DNA from: Prostheceraeus crozeri
Taxonomy: Eukaryota; Platyhelminthes; Polycladida; Euryleptidae
Direction of reading: 5' to 3'
DNA: 64,000 nt
Assembly: GCA_907163375.1 (NCBI GenBank)
Contig: CAJQUW010015381.1
Location: forward strand, 1 to 64,000
A program made the position numbers and the translations under genes. This document shows, in pieces, positions 11,755-23,511 of the stretch (the first letter of the stretch is position 1; the number at the start of each line of letters is the position of its first letter). The notes below the pieces were generated by a model, which was given only the letters and a program-made list of their open reading frames with translations, searched no databases and was not told the DNA's origin.

Positions 11755-14700
11755 CAACACTATCATTACAGCTGTTGAGGATGATTACAGGTATTTTCAA
11801 TATTTGAATCTCTTCGTGAGACCAATTTTTTTCGAGCTCTACGTGCCGCATCAAAATTTACACAAGAATTGATGCCAAGCTATGGCTGCATCCAAAGTTG
11901 TGTTGGCACCTAACACATGCAATTTAGGAGAGAATAGAATTACTTGGCAGCTAGGGTGCCATGAAATTGCAGCTAGCCTCTAAAGCAAAATCTGTCCATT
12001 AGAAAAGAAATCCTAAATTAATGTTCTAATAGACAGCAAATATAGGAGATATGAAGATTTCTCCTATCTCAATTTTACTTTTCTGTGGGGATCAATAGAC
12101 ATTTTTGCATTTCAAAAAAATGTGATTTTGTTTTTTGCAAAATTATCGCTGTTTTCTTAGCCTACCATCAATATCAGACTTCTAAGACATTTCCTGGGAG
12201 GTAACTAATGGAGTTGAAAGATTATAAGGTTTGTTAATTTCAATTGCTATATAGGCCGAACCGGTATTACTTTGAGACGATGACTAATTTATTTTCAAAA
12301 TGTCGAATGGTATAACATGACAGCTTATGTCTAACGATTCCTTGTCACTATCATGATAACAATTCAATTCGTATCGGTCATTCAATAGATTATTGGAATC
12401 CATTTAATTCTAGTGGAGTTGCTCTACACACATTACAACCGAGTGCGCTGACGATGAGTGCGATTCTGATAGCATGTAGTACAATGTCATGGTTCCCACA
12501 ATGCAGAGGTAAAAGCGGATGTGTGGTTCCTTTTCAGAGTTTTGGTGGTATACGGGGTCACATTGATGTTGACTTTGTTTGTCGCTACAGCTGTAACGAA
12601 TCTCGACGATGGTGAATAATTTCTTGTACAAGTGAAGTCTTCATTGCCACGTCTATTGATGCCAGAGAGCAGATTTTTTTATTTTCGTCTGCATTTCGCC
12701 GTGTTATTGATAAGCCCCTGAAAGAGCAATAATTTTTGTCAATGGTTTCTCGATACATGAAGCTGTTTGATTTGATGTATACTAGATCTAAATATCTTAG
12801 TACATATAATTAGTGAGGAAGAGTTGACTTTTGTTTGTTAGATTCCTATGCTCGCATTCATTTTATCAATCAGATGACGTACGCCTACTCGAACCGTGTT
12901 TTGGTCTTCTGAGTTTTTTAATATTTTTAATAATTATTATACCGTACACGCTAAAAAGAGCAGTAGAATGACAATGATTTCCAAGCAATGCATTCAATTG
13001 GATTTAGACTAGAATCGAAAATCCGCTTGAAAATTTCCAAATTTTGGAGAATAATGAAATTTCTAAAAATGCTCTTGATACCGTTAATATCAAAATTGGA
13101 GGCTAGTGCTTCGGATTTTATCTTTTCTACTGAATAGTAAACAAATATCAGAAAATGGACAAAATGGAAGACTAAGTGCATAAAATGTTTCGAAAATTGG
13201 GTAAATCATGGTGGAACGATCCATACACTACACACAACAAATAGTGCATTTATTTCAGCAGGAATAATGCATTGCATATTTAATACATTATATCAAATAT
13301 TGTTAACATTTACATTCAAGTTACCAAACAAGCAGTTTCATACATTGATGTGATCGTAGCTGTCGACAAAGCTGTGTCTTTGAATCAAATAAAAGTCAAA
13401 TTAATTGATTTTCAGGACATTTTTTCTAGAATTTGTTGCCAAGAAAGTCACATCAAGCTTTTTCAAGAGTCATACTAGATAGAGGCTAAACTGCTTTGGT
13501 TAGAACAGCTCTTACATTTTATGAGGGTGCAAAACTTATTAAGATCGGAGCATCCATCTGGATCACAAGCCGACAATAACAACACGCATTCGCGGTCATT
13601 GACCTGCGTACAATTGTCCGTAGAATTGTGCACGTGCTGGAATCATACATAGCCTATATTTAGGCTTACCTATAATTCGAATGTCCTGTCGATGCCGCAG
13701 TAACCTTCTGTTGTGTCTTGCTGTAATAGACCATTCCAGTGGTGCCTAGTTTCCTTTAAGACTGTTGAATGTTGCGGTTTTCAATAGCATTCAATCCCTC
13801 TTTTTGACACAATATTTGTGCAGTACCCTTATGCGTCACGACCGAACGGAGCCGAATTTAATTTCTGTAAAGGGTTAATTGACAAACTCTTCATATTCTC
13901 TGAGCACATACAAAATCGACATAATTGTAGCCTACACTTCTGCATATACAAATGTGCAAACAAATGAGACTATCTTCAAGATCATGCCCTCAACAGCTTT
14001 CCAAAAGACAAAAAACTGCAGTGTGATGACATTGGACGAGCTCATTTTAAACCGATGAAGCGCTGTGCAGTGTTGAACGTTTCAAAGAAGTGACAAATTA
14101 AAAGAAAAATGATGATAATAATCATGTTCAAGGAACATGACAAAATCAGACAATCATAATTTCGCTTGAGTAAGGAGACTGTGCCATGCCTGAAAATGGG
14201 GCGCAAATTAGTCATTTTTCACTCACAGATGGACGAATGTAGTCTACTAGAAAACCATGAAGGTCGGCCAACTGGAAGTTGGAACTACCAAATAAGTCCC
14301 TAGTCGAACCTGAGATTTTTGCCAATTATTTGGATGCGGATTTTGATAGTTGTGTGACTCTTCAGAAATTGAAGAGAGCCAAACTGATCTGTTTCGTCAA
14401 ACTTTTCGCTTTCAAATGATTAAAAACTTGTAGTTTTCAGCAGCAGTACCGATACATTTGTTGGAGTTGTCGCATGCTTCTGGTGCCTATTGCAAATTTA
14501 GCAAATGCACAATTTAGAATCTGACAGCATCTTGCAGCATAAATCATTGTTTTTTATTTCAATAGTTATAAGCAGTTTCCAGCATTGAAGTCGAGAACTA
14601 TCCGGTATTCTTAAGATCTATAAACTGAGAAAATTATATTTCATAAATGCAGATCTAGATATCTGTGATACTAAGGCTGAGACTATTATCATTAACACTC

Positions 14701-14934
14701 GTGTAGATATATTTCTGTCCCTTTTAAACCCATTATAAGTAACGATTGCAAATAATTTAGTTTCGTTTTACTATGTGGCTCTTCATCAACTTCGTGTGGA
14801 TGATAAGGTCTATCAATATGCCAAAAGTGCGAGATTTTCTACATGTCAGCACAGAAAAAGGAAATATATTTTGATTGAATAAATTTATGCAGTGTTCTTC
14901 AATTTCACAAAGACTTATTTCACTTTTGTTTCAG
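11755..14934. other. No gene recognised; ends in a splice acceptor
   Basis: This is AT-rich DNA with only short open frames. The right end is a good acceptor: pyrimidine-rich TTTCACTTTTGTTTCAG with AG at 14933-14934, leading into the RRM exon. If the THAP exon is joined, this is the 3' part of a 12.2-kb intron. Confidence 0.5.
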
Positions 14935-14957
14935 AAATTTCATCAGTTTTGGAGACT

Positions 14958-15092
14958 ATGAGTTCGGCGGTCTATGTGAGTCGACTGCCTCATTACGTCC
15001 GCGACTGGGAACTCAAGAAGCATTTCCAACAATTCGGTACGGTGGTCAGCGTTCGTTTGAATCCTGCGCGATCTGGAAATAGATCAGGCTTC
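14958..15092 (+). CDS. RRM-HhH protein, exon with first half of RRM
   Basis: The exon begins after the acceptor at 14934. The first ATG is at 14958, and the seven codons before it are open and in frame. It encodes the first half of an RNA-recognition motif: AVYVSRLP is RNP2 (beta 1), ELKKHFQQFG the first helix, VVSVRL beta 2. It ends RSGF at a clean donor (TTC/GTAAGT), phase 0, in the middle of RNP1. The second half is on the exon at 25205, and joining gives SGFVNFADASGAQRAL, a normal RNP1 plus helix 2. The overall look (R-x-P after beta 1, LK-HF-QFG) is close to SLIRP-type single RRMs. An RNA-binding role is inferred from the fold. The start could be further upstream if the THAP exon is spliced on. 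Confidence 0.85.
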
Positions 15093-17278
15093 GTAAGTGT
15101 AGAAGGGAGGGGAATATGACATTGCTTGATGAGTTTTTCAGTGAAAATTACAAGTATCACTTCATATTGTTGCTGGTCGCGATTTTTGTTGTTTTATTCT
15201 AGGTGTGTGTTATAATTTCGCGAAATTTTACTTCAATTATTCTAGATCTTTCATTTATAATGAATGAATTTTAAGCAATATGTTGATATTTTTAGTGAGC
15301 TTACCTGTAGGCAACGAGGGATAATAAATATGATCAGTATGTGTGCATAGACCTCATCAAAGTAAACCGACAGAATATTTTGTCCGTGTTGTTGTTCAAC
15401 CAACTCAACTTCGGTGAATGAACTTTGCACACAGTAAATTTCAACGCCGACAAATGCAACATTCATAAAAATGCCTAACATTCGGCAAGATTTCCATGAG
15501 TGGGATGGAACTTTTTAATTGAAGTTGCCTTCGATTAGTGTCCTCAGCCAAGAGCGATAGTTATAAGTTAATAACAAAAGTGCTGCCGCTATATATTCGA
15601 AGAAATGGCCTATTGCTTCACAGTGTTGTCAATGATCGCAATCAGGAAGTTATTCAAAATGATTCATTAGTCAAGCAAACTTAAGCTACAAGCACTAATA
15701 CGAAACTAATACGCACTGTATATTTAAACCCCACATGAGGTATTAATATCTCTACTTAAGTTTGAAACGAATAATAGTTATCGTAAGTTCACAGAGCCAT
15801 ATTGAAATTTCTCATTGTTCCACTGTTGACCAGGATAGAATGCATCCTTTAGATTTTTCAAATAGCGGTATACTACATGTATACTTCCACAAATTCGTTG
15901 TACTTCAAACATTGGAGAATGAAGCAATTATAGAGAAATTTATTGAAACGGATATATTTAATTGAAAGTTAATTGAAAAGTCAATAATGTGATCAACTGG
16001 TGCATGGGAAGCGGAGTCACGCTGAACTTAGCTAAAACTAGCTACCGGCAGTGGGAAGAAATCAACTTTATCAAACCTGAATCTTTCCGGTGAACTGTAT
16101 GGATAAAATAAAGTTTCTGTGTAAATTTGCAAGAATACTTTAAATCGATTTATTAGTAATTATGAAAATATACATTCCGTAGAATCCACCCACTGAAGAA
16201 ATTAAAGCATCATGGAGCCATCAAAAGAGATCAAGCCTAGAATTCAGTTACACAGAGCATTGTAGAATCAAGCAGTCCATCACTCATTGCCATAAGTAAA
16301 ACAAATATAGAAAGTTGAAGTGGATTTGGACACGATGCCACAGGAATTTGTGAATCCAAGTGTTCCTCCAATCTCTTCGTGTTCACAAACAAAGGGAGTT
16401 GTTGAATTTTTTGCGGAGAATAATCAACCGAACTCATTTGCTGCATCATTTAGTTTGTTTACATCCCTTCTGATAAATGTCTCTTGATTCTGGTGGTCAA
16501 AACTCAACGATGAGCAGTTGCTTGCATTCTTTTTTGTGCTAGACTGCACAAAGGCGATATTTCCAGGTAACCAACTCTCCGCTCACCTCTCACTCCTTCA
16601 TCGTTTATTTTCAAGAATTCGCGCTAAGTTTTCAAGATAATTTGTTAAACATTTCTTCTCAATACAATATTTGTTTGAATGTTCGGTTTTCTGCACTTGG
16701 TCCATCGAAAAAGATGACTTATCTGATATGTACTGGCTTTGATAATTTTCAGTTTTCATAAGAAGTACTCCCTGGTATTGAGTTCGATCTAGTCACTGTC
16801 ACTCGACGCAAAAATGATGCTTATGACCTTATACATAATAACATAAGGTTCAATTGCCGTATGTTCAATTTTTTAGTAAGGTTTCTAATGCAATGAATTG
16901 GCTCTGCATAGTCAAAATAACAAAAGGAGCGGTTTTAGAACCATTTTATACCGCTTTGCTCTGAACTTGCATGTTGTTTTGAAACTCTGTCTTAAAGCAT
17001 GATTTCAAAATTCTTGGTTTGAACAGACTCTTTAAAACTAATTCTAAGCATGCATTTTACAATTAAAATAGTTCTTTAAATGGAGGCTTTAACTAATTGC
17101 GGAATCCTATCCTTCGTGTTGCTGTGCTATGGTAACATGATATTTTATCGGAAAATAGTGGTCGGCACCTAAAGTATGTCTATCTACGTGCATGGACATG
17201 CCATACAATGCGGCATAGAATAACATAAGTTGGTTTAGTTTACATATGCACATACGTCACTCAAGCATAAACATAATA
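15093..17278. other. Intron 1, 5' part; no other gene recognised
   Basis: This is non-coding AT-rich DNA after the RRM donor. A reverse-strand open frame at 16237-16449 has no recognisable domain. Confidence 0.5.
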
Positions 17279-18265
17279 CAGTAGAATTCGCATATATCGG
17301 CTTCGGCTATATCGGCGCATTTTCGGTGTCCCTGACAGAAAAAAATTCGTTTATAACGGCGGATTTCCTGGAAATCCTCAAGCGATGTGTTTTGCCTAGA
17401 AGAGTCACTAGGATGACAGTATATGTGGACGCGGATGGCTATAGATTCTGTTAGGACTATCCAATTCTAACTATTCTAGTAGCATGTGAAAATTTAGATC
17501 TTCTACAATTCATCTCGATCATGTTTGGGGGTTTGATCAAAATTGTGGAATCTAGCAGCCGAGGAAAGATAAGTAGGCTTGCCACTGTATCTCACTGATA
17601 ATTCTCACATAATTAGTCTTTCATTCGACGTGATGATTGCATTGTTAACGCCTTCACCTACAATGCTATTGTCAGACCTGACTTAGTGACCGTTGCGTCA
17701 TCAAAGGAGCACAAGCTACCGTCGAAAACGTTGAGTTCGATGCATGTCCTCTCTCTAGACAGAAAGCGGCTCGCCACCCCATCCATCTCTATGGTTTCGC
17801 CTGCACGTGACTCTTAGCAGCGTCTTGATTTATGCATACTCTTCTTTGTTTTGTGCTTCATATAGCAGGTAAGCATGTAGGCATGTAGACATGAAGAAGC
17901 TTCAATCTTCTTGATTCAAAAAGCATACTCAGTTTTTGACAAACATAGTGATATCCGGTTTGCGATACTTACGTTGCAAGCATCAGTTCAGAAAGGCACA
18001 ATTTTTAGATATCTATTGATTACATAGACACAATTACATGTGCATGTTGGACAATAAGTCAATATGTACATGTATTTAAGTATAGCAACGCAATAATTCA
18101 TGAGTCAATACACGTATATACATTGCATGATGCATGGCATGATCTCAGAGCTCGTGTAGATTTCACAAAACTTCAAAATTCAGGGAGTTCGCATATATCG
18201 GCGGTTCGCGTATATCGGCGGTTTTCGTCTGTCTCTTGAGGCGCCGATATATGCGAATTCTACTG
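17279..18265. mobile_element. Pogo/Tigger-like non-autonomous DNA transposon
   Basis: The ends are perfect inverted repeats of 23 bases starting CAGTAGAATTCGCATATAT, at 17279-17301 and 18243-18265. Each is flanked by TA (17277-17278 and 18266-18267), the Tc1/mariner/pogo target. The ends repeat an inner CGCATATATCGGC/TATATCGGCG motif, as in Tigger-like subterminal repeats. No transposase remains in its 987 bp, so it depends on another copy. Confidence 0.85.
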
Positions 18266-18484
18266 TATATATATATAAATTCCTCATTAATTATCATGTG
18301 CAGATAAGCCTGCCCTATAAATCATAAAATATATGGAATCTATGTATTTTAAAAACGTTTTATTCATGTATCTTGTAAGGGATATTCAATGTGTTGCAAG
18401 TTGAACTTTCATGAATGGACAATCATCGATGTTCCAATATATTAGGTAATATTCATGGTATTAGGAAGCATATAAAGGATAACT

Positions 18485-18790
18485 AGGATACATAGGAAGC
18501 TAGGATACCGTGCAAAATTCGTCTTATTGTTCACAAATGCTTGATGGGATCAGCACCAGGTTATCTACAAAGCGAAATGAGCAATGCAGAACAAACATAA
18601 TAAGCGATGTGCATAACATCAGTTCTCTGGAGTTCCCGTGGACCACCAACATCACTCACGTCGATTCTTGGTTTTGACATAAATCAGTTTTCACAAATGA
18701 ACTGCCAGCTGACATTCTCTCCCTCTTAAATACCATCTTTTTTTCAAAACGACTCTAAAATGTCATTTGTTTAGGAAAAATGTGAATATA
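18485..18790 (+). pseudogene. LINE (CR1/L2 group) ORF2 C-terminal fragment
   Basis: Translation in two frames gives RIPCKIRLIVHKCLMGSAPGYL, written here with a break as RIPCKIRLIV and HKCLMGSAPGYL, then NELPADILSLLN and FFSKRLKCHLF. These are the ordered post-RT motifs of CR1/L2-type LINE proteins (cluster of hydrophobic K-C-L-G-AP-YL, then LP-DI, then FK-RLK-HLF). It is a 5'-truncated, frame-broken copy in intron 1. Confidence 0.65.
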
Positions 18791-18855
18791 CAGAAGGCGG
18801 GATAGAAACATACGTGATTTTTGTTTAAAAATACTAATATAAATCTTGAAAATGG

Positions 18856-18927
18856 AGGTCCCACCGAGATTTGAACTCGGATCGCTGGATTCAAAGTCCA
18901 GAGTGCTAACCGTTACACCATGGGACC
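18856..18927 (-). tRNA. tRNA-Gln (anticodon TTG)
   Basis: On the reverse strand, a 72-nt cloverleaf begins GGTCCCA and ends TGGGACC plus a discriminator T. The D-arm carries an A box (TGGTGTAACGG), the anticodon stem CTGGA/TCCAG encloses CTTTGAA with anticodon TTG, and the T-arm carries B box GTTCAAATC. All stems pair perfectly. A TTTT run lies four bases after the 3' end, as a Pol III terminator. There is no intron, and CCA is not encoded, as expected in eukaryotes. It sits in intron 1 of the RRM-HhH gene, opposite strand. This is a functional-looking gene, unlike the tRNA-derived repeats elsewhere in the window. Confidence 0.97.
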
Positions 18928-19234
18928 ACGACTCCTGGCGAAGTGTCGATTGAACATGATAGTCACTTGCAACGAGCTGCTTTAATGTGACTTTCGATAA
19001 TTGTCTTATTTAGTGGAGAATCAATGATAGATGCAGTCAATGAGCAAAGTTGATGTTGCAGATTTGCAGTCACAGAATTAGACAGGTCGTCTCTTCTTCT
19101 GTTTGACTAAAAAGGAAGCTTTGGAACATGTAGCGCTCCACAATCTGCTGACTAAATACCATAGCAATCGAACAATGAGCAGCCAGTTCAACATTAAACA
19201 CGCCAAATTGTGCGAAGTTTCAGTGACTGTTATC

Positions 19235-19580
19235 AACCGGATCACACAGCAAAGAGACACAGACGATGTCAAGTTCTACAGAGAAGTTTGTGAACGTTTT
19301 TTCATGCGCCTGCTAACTTTTTTTAAAATGATCGGAGGGCCCAACATTATCGAGAAAACTTTTGCGCAATGATCTGAATTCTTCGAATCTGAAGGAGTCG
19401 TGCGATCGGATCATTTTGAAAGAATTCAGAGCAATCCGCAAGCGATGCATGACTATTTCTCCTATCTCTGTAAGGTATTAAAAATTTCTTTTTGCCCACC
19501 TATTAAGTTCCTGCGTGTGCCATCTGTTTGAATCAGTTTGCACTTCTAGCAAAGTGATACAATTAAACAATCCAATTGTG
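19235..19580 (+). repeat. Dispersed protein-like repeat, copy 1
   Basis: This segment is repeated, inverted, at 44859-45155. Its + strand translates in part as RDTDDVKFYREVCERFFMRLL and, after a break, resumes with matching words; the run is given here as DDVKFYREVCERFF. The other copy keeps the same frame longer. Copy 1 carries 51 extra bases after the RLLT codons. The protein is not one I recognise. It may be a duplicated exon of a host gene or part of a transposon ORF. Confidence 0.7.
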
Positions 19581-20837
19581 TTTGCAGTGCCCGACGGTTT
19601 TCAAAAATCGACCGAGAAATCTGAAAACACAAATTCCTTGGCATTAGAATCATGTTTACCTTCATTCATGAATGTTCCTCAAATTCTCTGTTTTAAGTGA
19701 TTGAGACTCAGTTTATCCAGTCTTACAGGATTCTATGATTTTCATTTTGTTCACTATGTACTTTGATAAGCAGGCAGCATTTCAATAACTGAAGTTCTTT
19801 CTGTGAAGGATTGCTTCTGTTCTCCGGACAATCAACGCACAGTGTTATGAAAGAATGACAGTGGTAGTGTGGGGCGTCAGAAATTCAAGTCACCATAGAA
19901 ATGGATATCTCCCTCTTTGTCTTGTCTAGAAAAGTCATCTGGAATAATCAGTAGCAACAGCCCAAAGAAGTGAAACGTAGGGACTGGAAAATAAATTGAT
20001 TGAAAATTAATTGCAATTAGTTGATTGATGGAGTTTCCTCAATTCACTTGATTGGATCAGGCACCAATTATTCCAACTAATTGCAATTATTCACATGTCA
20101 TAAAAGTTATTATTGTGTAGGAAACAATGTGGATGATATGACATTTTTTACTCGCTTTAAAGAGGAAGAAAATTTTGACAGGAGCATTCATTCAAATTTT
20201 AACTCAAAAGTCTCCAGCTAGGCGTGTGTTTCATATATTTGAATAATCCTAGATCAATTCTAATCTTGTTAAACCTAATGGAACACATATCATCGCGATG
20301 GCCGGAAGGTGGCGCTGTTTCATTATTTTTTCCAACTCCTAATAAAGCGGATGAGATTCCTAATCAATGGAACGATTCACGATCAAGTTCCGTCATGCTT
20401 GAAAGTGACCTGACATCAGGTGGGTGGGTCATCAATCGTCCTCACGTCTTCAACTTCGAGCTCACATCGTTTTGAGTCGTCGTCTCAGTCTTATGGTGTC
20501 AGCTGTGGGTGAGAGTTAGCGTCATTTGGCACTAAACATCGACCGAGAGAAGGCGGCCCTGTCAGATTGTAACTTTAACTTAACGTTTCTTTGACCAATA
20601 AATTTATCGAGAGAATTGATAACTTTTGTTCCGCTTTTGGACAAACTTGAGTCATTTGGTCACATGACCAGCTGACATGGTAGTGCTTGGCTTGTCACGT
20701 GCTATAACGTCGAATCATGCATGTTATGACGCACGCACACGCGAGCGCGCACGGACATTGAATGACAACAATGTTCTCCTCTGATGAAGAGAACGCTGCG
20801 TGCCTGCCTTGAAGATCAGCGTTTGTTTTCCTCTCGA
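19581..20837. other. Intron 1, middle; no gene recognised; promoter region at right
   Basis: CAATTA-rich DNA lies around 19985-20095. From about 20640 the sequence becomes richer in CpG and holds E-box-like words (CACATG, TCACGTGC) and ACGCACGCACACGCGAGCGCGCACG-like DNA (given here only as ACGCACGCACACGCGAG), consistent with a promoter for the THAP exon at 20930. Confidence 0.45.
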
Positions 20838-20845
20838 TGACGTCA
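20838..20845. promoter_or_regulatory. Palindromic CRE-type site TGACGTCA
   Basis: A perfect CREB/ATF octamer 92 bases before the ATG of the second THAP exon, in the sequence context CTCGATGACGTCA. The first THAP exon has CTCGTGATGACGTCA at nearly the same distance. Confidence 0.55.
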
Positions 20846-20929
20846 GCTGTTCCCATCGGCTGAGAGAAGAATCAATAACGCACTAAACAATGGTTGTCAT
20901 CCTAGTTCCATCAGCTGTCATTGCGGGTG

Positions 20930-21292
20930 ATGCCGGTGACGGGAATCGGTCCGTATTGCTCTGTCCATGGCTGTTCTAACGCACGAGGGAAGGACGATCG
21001 AGTCTCATTTCACACGTTCCCGAAGAATCTGGAAGTCCGGGAGAAATGGATCACAGCTATCGGCCGGTATCACTTCCGTCCGTCGAGTTACGCCGTTATA
21101 TGCAGCGATCATTTCACTCCAGACTCCTTCGTTGAACATCTCTCTGCAAGACCGGAGTTGGAAACATTGAAGAGAAAACTCTATCCGAATGCAGTGCCTT
21201 CTCTCTTCCCGCATATGCCCATCGATCCAAGGCAAACACAACTGTGTACCATTTTCTTCCCTAAAGGAAGTGAAGTGGTCAAACGTGAAGTG
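20930..21292 (+). CDS. Second THAP-domain protein, first coding exon
   Basis: The exon encodes a THAP domain in residues 8-95: YCSVHGC for the first Cys pair, EKWITAIGR with the invariant Trp, ICSDHF for the Cys/His pair, and NAVPSLFPHMP as the AVPTIF box. It is not a close copy of the THAP exon at 2186. The ATG at 20930 is the first in frame. The donor GAAGTG/GTAAGC at 21293 ends the exon in phase 0; read unspliced, the frame would close at 21382. It lies on the same strand inside intron 1 of the RRM-HhH gene, with its own CpG-rich upstream region and CRE site, so it is best read as a nested gene. Its later exons are not recognised. Function is DNA binding by family. Confidence 0.82.
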
Positions 21293-21376
21293 GTAAGCTC
21301 TGTTTGCCAACACGGTGATGCGTTGTTTGCTCATCTTGATAGGTGCCAGGGGTCATTCATTATTGAAAGCATGCGT

Positions 21377-21544
21377 CAATGAAGTTATTATATCACACAT
21401 GTATCTAAAAAACACTTCGACGCGCGATTATAACGGAGTAAGAAAAATCATCGAAAGTTATTTAAACAGAATAATCATTTCGCCGGTCTGGCCGCTTCAG
21501 CTGTATCATTTTTTAGATACATGTATGATATAATAATTTCAATG
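21377..21544. mobile_element. Small hairpin MITE, 168 bp
   Basis: The left arm at 21377-21414 (TTATTATATCACACATGTAT, then CTAAAAAA) is mirrored at 21507-21544 with a few mismatches, leaving about 92 bases of loop. It is a short element bounded by inverted repeats in intron 1. I could not settle a target-site duplication. Confidence 0.7.
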
Positions 21545-21678
21545 ATATGATTTTCAAACAATTCTTTAACAAAATTAATTATGTAACGCATAATTATGCT
21601 GCGGAGTCGGAGTCATCTATAAAAATGGCCTACAGCCTGCATGATACTCTGAAAAATGCTCATTTTTTTACGGATTTT

Positions 21679-21873
21679 ACGTCACTTTTTACCCCTACTG
21701 GGGCCTTGGACGGTGCTGACTTAAGTCAGACTTTGTTTGGAGCGTTGTGGTGCTTTGTAGTCCGGATGCCCTTCCTGCCGACTTCCAATGACACTTTCCG
21801 GGTTCGACCTCTGGACCATGAGATCGCTAGTCCAAGTACGCAACCACTGTGCCACGGACACCACAACGGCCAC
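21679..21873 (-). mobile_element. tRNA-derived SINE (family A), single head
   Basis: Read on the reverse strand, the head starts with GTGTCCGTGGCACAGTGGTT (A box), has the B-box-like GGTCGAACCC, then CATTGGAAGTCGGCAGGAAG. The body holds GCTCCAAACAAAGTCTGAC, CAGCACCGTCCAAG and a CCCC-rich tail. The same SINE occurs at 42673-43355 (+) and 43957-44127 (-), so it is a dispersed family. Confidence 0.85.
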
Positions 21874-23511
21874 GGGCTGATTCAACAATTAGTTAAAAGA
21901 AAACTCAACCGCATATACTGTCCATTCATGTGTGATAATAACAATTCCTTCATCAACAAAACATTTACACAAGATCAAAAGTACTAGTCTTCCTAAAGCA
22001 GTGCTGGGCATATTGGGTGGCCCGCCAGCGCTTCTCATATCTCAAGTGAGTCGTGGACATTATTTGAATCAATGATATGAAAATAACTCACTCCCACTTC
22101 GACCTTTAGGTAATGCATCTAAGGGTGAGGGATCATCCTTAGAATTTTCAAAACTATTAATTAATAACTAAATGAACTGCACATGTGGAATGATCAATAA
22201 TTGCAGCACAATCAATTTTATCTTGTGCGGCTTTCAAGCGGATAGTTGCACTGCACTTACATTTCACAGGCAAGTAAAGATAGTTTCTGACTCGGATCTA
22301 ATTTATTGGTCGAAAATAAAAGGATCTAAAGTTACAGCGTGACGGGCCTTCGGCGTCCAGCGCCTTCTTAACGGTCGATGGTCAAATGGCCATTTAATTA
22401 CACAAAAGAAGAGCTTCCATGATTTGTTATAGGCCTATTCGCTCTTCAATACTCACATGAATTCATCAAATTATCATTCCCTAATATTAAACAAATTAGT
22501 TGCGTACAATACTGCTGTATACATTTACATGTAAAATTGTGTTCTGTAATACGACCACTATACATGCATGTGATGGGTGATACAGCGGCCCATATGTGCA
22601 CTTAAAAGTACGGAATAAAAGAATATCCAACCTGTACTACTGCATTTCAAATTTGGTGACCCGCTATTCCAACTTGGTTGCCTACCACTGCCGTAGGTTA
22701 TACATTTGGAATACACCCCTGATATGCAAGAGATCTCCAGGGAATAGTTGGATATATCTAATGGAACGCAGAATTATCTGCTTACTACAGGAAATACTAT
22801 GAAATCGATACTGATACATCAAATGAGGTCAACTTTCAGAAAATTCTAGGATTAGGTTTCAGGCCAATGTCAAAAGTGTAAGGTCATTATCAAAAGAAGA
22901 GCACCAATATTTTTCGGATATGAATATTAATTATGTGTGAGGTTATTGTTTCAGTTAACCTATCTTAACTAGCTTGTCAAGATGAGACGAACAACCATCG
23001 GAGCTGCTGGCGAATCGACAGCAACTTTAAACTTCCGCCCACCACTCTCAGATAGTCTGTCTGATCAGAGTGCCTGCTAGTTTCGTGGGCTGTCAAAGTC
23101 TCTCGACACTACCCTCAGACAGGTCATCCGAACAAAGTAGGGGAGGAATACTAAGATATATATTTTAACATACTGTAAGTGGTGGCCAGCCGCTAATTAT
23201 GAGGTCATCTTATATCTAATAGCCGAGTCAGTGGTACACTAGGCCTTTGAGTTATTCTTCCTTCGGCGGCTTCGCTAGCGGAGTTCTTCCACGTTCCCGC
23301 TGAAGACAACCACCCAGGAGTAAATCCCGGGGCCGAGGGTTGTCACGCTAAAGTAAGACACAGTGACAAGGCTGTGGTGCCGCTGAGGAGATCTAAATCC
23401 ATACTGTATATTGGAGCACTTTTTTCACATGAATTGTAGAAAGTAAATTATGATTCCTTAATATAAAACAGATTAGTTGCATACATTACGTCATTACATG
23501 CAATCTAATTT
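21874..23511. other. Intron 1; no gene recognised
   Basis: Segments near 22450-22560 and 23420-23515 are diverged direct repeats of each other (ACATGAATT, CCCTAATATTAAACAAATTAG-like wording, given short as TTAGTTGCGTACA). The second runs into a LINE fragment, so both may be LINE-derived. A GC-richer patch at 23265-23395 is not identified. Confidence 0.4.
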
